A model generated the notes under the pieces. The model worked only from the letters and a program-made list of their open reading frames with translations. It was not told the DNA's origin and did not search any database. Shown in pieces: positions 45,916-57,142 of a stretch of DNA of 64,000 bases. A program made the position numbers and the translations under genes. Position 1 is the stretch's first letter. Each line of letters opens with the position of its first letter. Location of the stretch: NCBI RefSeq assembly GCF_010015445.1, contig NC_053115.1, forward strand, positions 17,919,005 to 17,983,004, given 5' to 3'. This DNA comes from Perca fluviatilis. Its lineage: Eukaryota; Chordata; Actinopteri; Perciformes; Percidae.

Positions 45916-46035
45916 TTGAAGCTGCTCCCATCATGGAGGCGTCATCGCTGCCTGAGAACAAACTCAGAGAGCATGAGGAGGAGCTTCTTTCCTCAGGCTG
46001 TCCGTCTGCTCAATGACACCTGGGGCTAGCCCCCC
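45916..46035 (+). mobile_element. LINE 3'-end fragment upstream of ITIH gene C
   Basis: AGGAGGAGCTTCTTTCCTCA reads RRSFFPQAVRLLNDT, like the C-terminus of a LINE ORF2 product. The same fragment lies upstream of gene D (about 62956-63075). Confidence 0.5.
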
Positions 46036-46422
46036 ACCCACCACCTCATTTTCTATCCTTTTACTCTATTGTGTTGTATATTATTATTTTTATGTATTTT
46101 ATTGTTATTGTTTTTATTGAGCCGGAACAGGTACACAAAGAAGCACATTGTACTGTGTATGAGTGTCTATGTGACAAATACATTTGAATTACTTTTTTTC
46201 ATCCTATCCTGACAGTTTCTGTTTCTGTATGTGTGTGACTGCTGTGTGTATACAGAGGAGGTAAGTGGGCGGGAATGTGTTTTTATGTGTGGGTGTGCAA
46301 GTGAGGGATTGTGAAAGTGGAGTTTGCCCTCCGACAATGTATGTACACATTCATGTTGTCCTTGTCTGTTTAAGTTTAAAAGACAGTTTGAGCTGCCTGG
46401 GCTGCACTCTGGTGGAGCCATC

Positions 46423-46833
46423 ATGGAGAGAGCTGTGGTGCAAGTCACCCTCTTTGGGCTGCTGCTGGTTTTGGCTAGCACACTACCAAACAAGGTAAGG
46501 TCACAAAACTTAAAGGACACACCACAGCACTGGAAAGAAATTAAATTGAAAATATTGTTGCTGTCGTGCAGAAAACTTGTATCTACAAATGCCATCATCA
46601 CCCTCTGTCTGTGGGTTTTACAAATATTTAAAATGTGACGAGGCAATTGTGTCTGACTTCTTCTGAGTTAAATAGATCAACAATATGTTTTCATTTTCTT
46701 AAGGAAAAAATCTTTTTTGGACATACAAGCACAACACAGCAACAACATTTAGTGTATCTCACTGCTGATTTATTACTTACTTATTTTCTGATGTTTGTGC
46801 TTAATTATGTTTGTATTTCAGTGTCTTTCGGTC

Positions 46834-46885
<52 letters not shown>

Positions 46886-49800
46886 TTATTACTCATGTGT
46901 TTGGGCCGTAAATCTGTTTACACTGTGACAATTGGGGGCCACAAACAGCTGGTGCTCCTGATGTAAATCCTTACATTTTAGAGTTAAGACTTGGTAAAGG
47001 TTCAGGAGTATTGGGACACATTGCCATGAAAACATGGTTAAAACAATAAGAATGGGGTGTTTCTGCAGTTAGACCAACAATATTTCACTGATGCCACCGA
47101 AACTGTTTTGTTTTCCACCATCATCTGATCTTTGGTCAGCTGGTCGTCAGCCAGCGACATTAACCAAGCCATTTATTTTATTGTGAAATGTGCCTCCTCC
47201 TGTATTTGCTCAGGACGACTGGAACATCTACAGCTTTCACATCAACTCCACAGTGACCAGTCGTTATGCAACCACGGTCATCACAAGCCGCGTGGCCAAT
47301 CGCATGGACGACTCAAAGGAAATAGAGTTCCAGGTCCGGATTCCCAAGAACGCCTTCATCAGTAAATTCAGAATGTATGTGAAGCAAAAATACTTTTTAC
47401 AGGATTTTGCACATAAAGCATCATGAAATGAAATCATGGGCTACTCAGGAGTATGTATATGAACAAAGACTTTTGCTTGTTCTTCTTCAGGTTTATAGAT
47501 GACCAATGGTACGATGGTGTTGTGAAAGGTAAAGAGAAAGCTCAGCAGCAGTACACTGAGGCTGTGTCCCATGGCCAAAGCGCTGGGCTTGTCAGGTACA
47601 TAGATCAATGGATCAGTTTATTTCCAGGTCGCTCTTTACTTGAATTACTCACATCTCACATCCACACCATAACCTGTGATGAGAGGTCATAAGTGTCATT
47701 GTTCTATTGTAAAGGGGTCAGAAGGAGGACCACTGCTTTAATGTATCGTCTCTGTTGCAGTTCTGTAGGGAGGACCCTCGAGGAATTTAAGACCTCTGTG
47801 ACTGTGGCTGCCCACAAAAAGGTCACCTTTGAACTCACATATGAGGAGCTGCTGAAACGCAAGCTTGGCAAGTACGAGCTGCAAATCCACGCTCGACCCA
47901 TGCAGCCTGTCAAAGACTTAAAGGTGTGTCTTTCCTGTTGGTTTCTATCCATCTTAAAAAACACTTTACATAATCAGAGCTTCAAAGTATTTTATTCTTT
48001 TTTAATTTATTCTCAATGCCAGGTTGATGTGTACATTAATGAGAAAGCTGGCATCAATTTCATCGAGGTTAAAGGAGGATTAAGCACCAAAGCCCTGGCT
48101 AATGCTATCACCAGAACACATGCAGACAAACAGGTACATGCAGTAAGCATTGCTATCTTTGTTCTGAACGATATTTTACTAATATTGTTAATAAAAGAAT
48201 ATCTGTTTGACCACAGTATACATAATGGCCCTGGGCATTCTGTCTTATTTCTCATCCTTGTGTACATGTCTTAGTATCATTTATTAATTTTTAAATACTG
48301 TATATCTTTATGCACTTTTGCAACAATTTTCACTTATCCCTGAAGTTTCTAAAACCTGTTTCATCCTGTTTCCAGGCGTGGGTGTATTTCTACCCAACAG
48401 AGGACCAACAGAAAACATGTGATGGCTGTGGAGAGCAGGGTATGAATGGAGATCTGGTTATTGTTTATGACGTCAACAGGGACACCTCACTTGGAGACAT
48501 CAAGGTAAAGCAAGAGTTCATTTCCTGAATGACTCCAGTGGTCTATTAGCATTGTTAAAAATACCGTACTTATTTAAATGGATATCTTCCCCTGTTATCT
48601 TAACTTTCTTCTTCCTCTCTCTAAGACATCAGCTGGATACTTTGTTCATCACTTTGCTCCATCTAGTCTTTCCCGCATACCAAAAAATGTTGTCTTCGTT
48701 ATTGATCAAAGTGGCTCAATGAGTGGCAGAAAAATGCAACAGGTACAGCATTTGAAGAGTTAAGTTTGTGACGGATTGTGACTGTAGCACTGAATGTTTT
48801 AATGTCAGTTAATTATGTCTGTGATTCACTTCACAGGAAGCTTTATTAAATACACAATTTAAGAACACGTGAAACAAATAATATTACATGGTTTCCATAA
48901 AAGTTCTAATGTGTGAATGATGTTTTTGCCCAGACCCGAATTGCATTAATCCACATCTTGAACGACCTGGCAGAGGATGACCACTTTGGTCTTATCACTT
49001 TTGATAGCAACATTTTTCACTGGAAAAGAGAACTTGTTCAGGCCAACAAGAAAAACCTGGAGAGTGCTAAGACATTTGCACAGAATATTCAAGCTAGAAC
49101 AAGTGAGGTTTTTAATAAATATTTTATGAAGGTATGGGACTATTTTAGTAATGGCAGTAATAAAACATAGTTTCATTCCATTTCAGCCACAGACATTAAC
49201 GCAGCAGTGTTGGAAGGAGCACGTATGCTGAATGCACATCCCAGAGAAGGTTCAGCGTCTATCGTCATACTTCTCACTGATGGAGATCCAACCTCAGGTT
49301 ACAATAAAACACACATGCACACAAACGTGAGAACATACTTCAAGAGAGTAATGTAAGACCACTACCACGACACAGTCCATGTATCACTGTGTGAGCTTAG
49401 CTTCCCCTTTTAAATCCCATGCTTTGGTTCTTTGCAGGGGAGACAAATCTTGAACGAATACAATCAAATGTCAGAAGGGATATTGCAGACAAGTTCCCAC
49501 TCTACTGTCTTGGTTTTGGTCATGATGTCAATTTTGAGTTCCTTGAGAAGATGTCGCTGCAGAACAATGGTGTGGCACGACGGATTTACGAACACTCTGA
49601 CGCTGACTTACAGCTCAAGGTATTTGAATTCACTTGCTCCCATTATAAATACTCTGTTTACCATGTGATTTGCTACATTTCCATAGATAAAATTGATCCT
49701 GATTGGCTGTGGAGAGATAAACATTCATACAGCGTCCATACTGTACCATATGTCAACAGGGTTTCTATGACGAGGTGGCCACTCCTCTGTTGACAGATGT

Positions 49801-52800
49801 GACAATGATCTATAATGGAGGGACCAATCTAACCCAGACTAACTTCAGCCAGTATTATAATGGCTCTGAGATTGTGGTGGCCGGTCAGATCACTGACAAC
49901 GACATTGAAACCTTCACTCCACAAGTTGTAGCCATTTCGGTAAGGATTGCTCCACACAGCACATTAACTGTAATCTTCTGAAAGGTTGGTGAAAACCTTT
50001 GTGTATACTGACATAATAATTCATTTGGTATATGACAGAGGGATAGAAAAGTGACGTTTTCTGACACAAACGCCACCATGGAGTACACTGGCACAGATTT
50101 TGACAGCCACATCCAGAGGGTTTGGGCCTACCTCACAGTCAAACAGCTTCTGGAGAAAGAGTGAGTTTGACGTTCTCCAACTTTTCTCTATGTTATTGTT
50201 GTTGAGTCCATCAAATCTAACGAAAATTAAATAAGAAAATATTGGGAAAAGGCCCACTCACAATTTCACATAGTCATGTATTGATTTTTTGTCAAGCAAT
50301 TGACTGTTTAAGGTTCCAGGTTCATCTTTATTGTCATAATACAATACATGATTGTACAATGAAATACAGTTGTAGCCCACTCCACATTACACACACAGAA
50401 ATGTATAACAAAATATTTAAACTAGAAAATAAATAATAAAATAGCAGAGTAAATGAAGGCATTAAAGGGATACTTGCCGATTTCAAGTCAGCTCTGTGTC
50501 ATCTTTGTGTCCTCTTTGTGTGGGCAGTGTGTTTAGATAAACGGTGTGTGCATTCCCTCCATGGAGCAATTGCATGGAGCTAGGGGCAGCCACGTTTTGC
50601 ATCATCCAGCAGAATCCAGCAGACCACAGCTACTCCGAGCTCTATGCAGTGGCGCCACGGAAGAAAGGCACACACCGTTCATTTAGACACACTACCATTA
50701 GACAGAGCTGGATTGAAATCTGCAAAATATGTCTTTAAGGGAGAAATTAAAGGTTAAAACAAAATTTACATTTACAAGGAAGTTAAAATTACGTAGACAC
50801 AGAAAATAAATAAAATATGTGCAATGTCAGTGTAGATAGAAGCGCAAATATAAAACTCTGCTTATAGTAGGATTGACTGAAAAAGGAACCTCATCTCACC
50901 GATATCACTGATGCTCAGTAGGGTACAATGATGTTCTGTCTCACCTGCTTGAATCACCCTCTGCTGAACCCTGCTCAGGATGCTTTCTATTGCTCCTCTG
51001 TAAAAGTTAAGGACTTGGCATGGGAAATTTGCTTTTTGCCTTTCCTTAAGATGTACAGTATTTTACAAAAAAAGGTTGACAAGAGCAAGTATTTTGATAT
51101 GTGTGTGCATACAATAATTTTAGGGGAAGCCTACAAACACAACAAAAATAGAATGTAAGGAATAATGTAACGTTAAAGGACCTGGTCATTATGCAAACTA
51201 GATCCACGACGGGGGTGTCAAGGGTCTTGCATCAGCCTGAAAGGGTTCAATTCACAATAATGCCAGGCTTACTCTACATTATCCCGCTTAGTACATAGTT
51301 TATTACACTATTGGTTGGAGGTAACGGAACAAAAACAAATTAATTACACTGCCTAGCTTCTCTGACTAAAAAAACCTAAACAACGCTGTTTGTACATCAG
51401 GGCAATGTTCATTTTTATTTCACAAGCAGCAATTATCCATCGGACTATTAAATTAACCAAAAAGCCCACCGTGGTCTGCACATTCTTGAATGGCAGAAAC
51501 GTTTTTTTGCTTGTTTGGGATCCGACTGGTCAGTGTATTTGAAAAAGTTAAGCAAACTTTGTTGTCTTTTTGAAATTTTTCCAGCAATCTCAAGCAGCAT
51601 AAGTGCTTGTGTCACTAGAGTGCAGCGCCGCGCTATTGATGTGTCTCCCCTCCCTCCGTCTTTTCGGAAAATTCACCTTAAAAACACAATATTTTTGTGG
51701 AGCTTCAATGGGGGAATAAAGACTAACAAGACAGATAACAACATTGAACACTACACAAACAGTAGTTTATTTTTTTCATTTAGGCGATTACTTTTTCCTG
51801 GTGAGACAGGAGGTGCCAGATCCAATAAAAAAGGTTCCAGATTCAACGTCGGAGGTGCCGGAACATGTTCCGGCGTGTTCCGGCTCAAATTAAGCCCTGT
51901 ATTCAACAATGCTGTGTAATAACAAAACATGGTGTTAGCTGTTAAATACCTTTATCATACATTACTGTCATGTCAACTGTTTAAAACATATGGTTTGATT
52001 TGTGACACAATTTGTGACCCAGGCTGCTGTTATCTGGACCTGAGAAGGAGAATGTGAAGAAAGAGGCGTTGGAGCTGTCGCTGAAGTACAGCTTTGTAAC
52101 CCCACTTACATCCATGGTGGTCACCAAGCCTCTAGGGGAGAAAACAGATGTGCTCCATAAACCTAAGGAAGGTGGAACAACACAAGGACACAGCACTGGA
52201 GTCCCCTTTCCACCCCCAGTCCAACCCTCCTGTGTGTAATGATCAACTCATGAGTAAATATTTTGTTCTAGCAGTAGCATTAATAAGGTGGGTCTTATCT
52301 AATATGAGTCTTTCCGAGGTTTTGACACCACAGTGGAGAAAAAGAGAAGGAAGGAAGGCGACCGAAACACAAGAAAGTTGGCGCACTGCAGAGTAGTGTG
52401 GAGCTCTATTGTTAAGACCAAACAAAATTGTATCTCACAAGAAAAAGAGAGACACTGCTCAGATCAGGGAAACTGGGGTCCCCTCCTGCTGATACATCTG
52501 GAGGGGACGTTGCAGGCGAGTCCCTGGTGTCACAGATTCTGGTGTAACAGATTCTGTTCAAAGATCTCTACTGTGGCAACTATGTGACATGACGTGTTTT
52601 GTGAAATGTAGTTGTGCTTTGTCCTTCAGGGGCATCAATCATTCCAGCCTTCCACAATGGCTTGCAGGGGATGCCAGGTAAACGTTTTTGCAGTTCTGAT
52701 CCATCCTTCTAATTTTGCTATTATGGTTGGACAATCCTCTTAATTCTAATTATGGAAAATATCATAACACAACCCACATTTATTTATTTATTTATTTTCA

Positions 52801-55800
52801 AGGATAACCCCTTGAGATGCACCATCTAATTTTCACACACATACACATAGTGAAAGACAATGGATTTTAGGTGCATATTTTCAATAGCAAAATGGGGCAG
52901 AGCCACAAAAATGTAGGCATGAAATGTCAAAAACTAATGAGTACATTTCTGTGTCCTCAAAATATATTTTAAATATTTACCAACAAAAGATGTTTTGCAA
53001 AAGATTTTCAACAGCTAGAAGATGTGTTGAGGCAAAAATGGAAGTGGCCACTGATAGATTATTCTAATAATCTTGTATCGTGTATTTAATGGTTTATTTT
53101 AAAGCTGTCCAAATATGAACATCAATAAATACAATATTCTCTTAAATTAATACAATATCATCTAAAGCCTTGAAATATAAATGTATATAACTGGCTTTGT
53201 GTAAATGTATTCACAGCATTTCTTTCTGATTATGGATATTACAGTATGATTCCTAGCATTGTGCCAGATAAAGAATCTAATGGTAAAGTATCTACTGTAT
53301 CTCATAGTTATTCATGGTAGCCTATAGTTTAAATCAAATCGATCTATTTCTGTTAGAAATTGTACAAAAAGATAATTCATAACGATGTAAAACATAAGTT
53401 GCCCTCGGGCTTTCAGAATTTTAAAAACTGACAACAAAGTTTTCATAAACAAGTGTATACTGTAACGCATATGTGTATACAGTAAGCCTAAAGTAATTTG
53501 TTGTGGTGTAAAAAAAGGCTGTACTTTACCTAAGAAAAACACTGAAATTAATGTGGCCACTGACAGATTATTCTAATAATATTGAAGAGAAAACCATTTC
53601 ATTTCATGTTTTGTAAGTCATAATACAAAACATTTCACATGTGGCCCTACTCCTCTTCCGTATAAACAGATGCTGCATCAAATTTTAATGTGTTTAACCA
53701 AAGTCCTTTGTCGATCACAAAAATAACTGTTACCTGGGGGTCTCCCATTAAAACACATTTTGGAGGGTGCAAACTATAATTTACAAATCATGACTGTTTC
53801 AAAGTAAATAGAGGTATGACATAGGCACACTACACATGTGCTGATATGACTCCATTTGCACATATATATTTCACTGTGTATAGAGATTTGTTCACATTTC
53901 CTGAGTAACCTGTCTGAAATTTGAAGAAATATGACTAAGGGATGTCCCCTTTCCACCCCCAGTCCAACACCCCTGTGTGTAATGATCACCTCATGAGTAA
54001 ATATTTTGTTCTTCTTAGCAGCAGCATTAATAAGGTGGGTCTTATCTAATATGAGTCTTTCCGAGGGTTTGACGCCACAGTGGAGAAAAAGAGAAGGAAG
54101 GAAGGCGACCGAAACACAAGAAAGTTGGCGCACTGCAGAGTAGTGTGGAGCTCTATTGTTAAGACCAAACAAAATTGTATCTCGCAAGAAAAAGAGAGAC
54201 ACTGCTCAGATCAGGGAAACTGGGGTCCCCTCCTGCTGATACATCTGGAGGGGACATTGCAGGCGAGTGTCACAGATTCTGTTCAAAGGTCCCTGCTGTG
54301 GCAATTAGGTATTATGTTATGTTATTATGTATTATGTTATTCATCTGACTCTTCTCGGCCCCATTGGGTTAGGATGTTGTTGGTAACCCAGCTGTATCTC
54401 AGGTTATTGTTTACTTGTGAGAAAAACATGGACAGTGAAAGTGAAGTGATGCAGTGTTGGACTGAGCCTGAAGGCAAAACTCTTAGTTTGTTTTTCTACC
54501 TACCAATCTCCCCTGTTGTCATGATGTAAGATTTTGGATATAAGCTGCCAATAAAAGCTCCCCCTGAGGGTCAAGGTAAGGAGCTCAACATCTGGAAGGA
54601 CAAGATGAAATGCTGTTGTGTTTTCAGAAATGACGTGTTTTGTAAAATGTAGTTGTGCTTTATCCTTCAGGGATATCACGCTTTACAGACGCCTATGATG
54701 TCTTTGATGACTTTGTGGGAGCAGGTAAACTTCATTTTTGCAGTTCTGATCCATCCTTCTAATTTTGCTATTATGGTTGGACAGTCCTCTTAATATGTCA
54801 TTCTAATGATGGAAAATTGAATAGACGTTTTTTGTATTTGCATCATAACACACATAGTGAAAGATAATGAATTTTAGGTGCATATTTTCGATAGCAAAAT
54901 GGGGCATATCCACAAAAATGAGGCATGAAATGTCAAAAACTAATGAGTTTCTGTGTGTCCTCAAAATATATTTTAAATATTTACCAACAAAAGATGATTT
55001 GCAAAAGATTTTCAACAGTTAGAAAAAAACGTGGCCACTGACAGATTATTCCAATAATCTTGTATCGTGTATTTAATGATTTGTTTTAAAGCTGTCCGAA
55101 TATGAACATCAATAAATGCAATATTCTCTTAAATTAATACAATATCATCTAAAGCCTTGAAATGTAAATGTATATAACTGGCTTTGTGTAAATGTATTCA
55201 CAGCAATTTCTTCTGATTATGGGTACTATGTTTCCTAGCATTGTGCCAGATAAAGAAGTATCTACTGTATCTCATAGTTATTCATGGTAGCCTATAGTTT
55301 AAATCAAATCGATCTATTTCTGTTAGAAATTGTAGAAAAAGATAATTCATAACAATGTAAAACATAAGTTGCCCTCGGGCTTGCAGAATAAAAAAAATAA
55401 AAAAAGTGTGTATACAGAAAGCCTAAAGTAATTTGTTGTGGTGTAAAAAAGGGTGTACTTTACCTAAGAAAAACGCTGAAATGAATGTGGCCACTGACAG
55501 ATTATTCTAATAATATTGAAGATGTACATACATATAATAATGTGCTTCCATTTTATGTTTTGTAAGTCATAATGTAAACTATTTTATGCCACTGTTGGAT
55601 CTAAATTTCCAACAAAACAATTTACTTTTTGTATGCCTAAACTTTCCAAATATTTCTGAGCTGTAGCAATTTTTGAGATATTGTGCTAAAAGTCAAACAA
55701 ACAGAACAGAAAACCTCCTTGGTAGATGTATAATGCCTCTATTCCCCCAATGTATCCAATGTCTACATTAACATAATGCAAAATTAAATACAGCCAAAAT

Positions 55801-57073
55801 ATACAGTTAAGAATGTGTGTATTCCTCTTAGGGCTACAATTTAAAATGTCAATCACAAACACCAAGCAAATTTACAAAATCAACCATTAGAATCTCTTAG
55901 GGCTACAATTAAAAATGTCAATCACATGATTTGATATGAATAAGAACATTTTTAAATGCAGGTGCCAAAAAGTACCACTACACAGATTTCCAATCTGTAG
56001 GTCTTGTAGGTGAAAGCTATATGAAATTGATTTGCAGTGTTTGTTAATGCAATATCCTCAAAAGCTTTAAAGAAAATAAATGTATATAACTGGCTTTGTG
56101 TAAATGCATTCACAGATGATGTTGATTCTGATGATTATGAAGACGCAATGATTGTGCCTGACAAAACAACTAATGGTAAGGTATTTATCTCATAAATGTA
56201 AATCATCATAATCATGGTATAGTTTATATAAAATCAGAAGTTTGTGGTAATTCATTATGACTGATGATGGGAGAAAAGGTAATAAAAATAAAGATAGTTT
56301 TTGTTATGACTACATTTTAGTGTTGCCTTTTTTGTCAATGATATTGCATGTTGATATCACTACAGCCAGGGTTTAAAGCAACACTATGTAACTTTTAGCT
56401 GCAGCTGTAGTTCCAATGAGACAACCTGTAGGGGGACCGAAGAGGGAAAAGTTACATAGTGTTGCTTTAATAATGGCAGTTGTCTCATCATTATTATCGT
56501 TAACGAATTTACCTTCAACACAGGTGTTCATTTCCAAACAGGCTTAGTGGCTTGACGCTATAAAGTAATGTTAAAGTTTGGATTTAATTAGCGGAGGCAT
56601 TTTGCCAGCGGTAATGTTATTTGTTTTTTAAAAGTTAGCACACTTACACAACCTAGACTGAGTAAGACAGCTCTTCTTTCCTGGTCAGGCTCTGAGATGA
56701 CGTTATCTTCTGCGTCTGCTTAGATGTGGTGAATTTACAGCTCACAGCAACTTAACACGATTTAGTGTCTGGCTTTTGTTTGACATCTAGTGTCAGCAAA
56801 AATGCCTTTTAGTGAGTTTCCTCTTAGTGAAATGCTCTGAGTGAATTTAAGCTAGGCTTTTATTGTGAAGGGTAAACACAAAAGCCAGCATTATGGCAGC
56901 ATTTTGTTTTCAAGCTTTATTGTATGGCCATTTAGTTTTATTCACAGTTTATTAATATCCAATATCCAACACTGTCCAAACTGCTCCAAAGTCTAGACCC
57001 CAAGTTCATTGGGTACACATACCCAGGAAGCCAAGTGTGAAGTAGATAGGATGAACAGTTCTCGAGATATTTG

Positions 57074-57142
<69 letters not shown>

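Larger units (their letters stand above)
42605..46422. other. Intergenic DNA between ITIH genes B and C
   Basis: Holds the poly(A) signal (42703-42708), MITE-like sequence from 42811, a poly(A) run (about 43367-43388), a large repeat insertion (43684-44858) and the block shared with the other intergenic regions (about 45,000-45,900). A LINE 3'-end fragment (about 45916-46035) and the conserved 5' flank of gene C follow. No gene is supported. The long minus-strand frames (for example 44001-44552) lie in repeat DNA. Confidence 0.55.
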
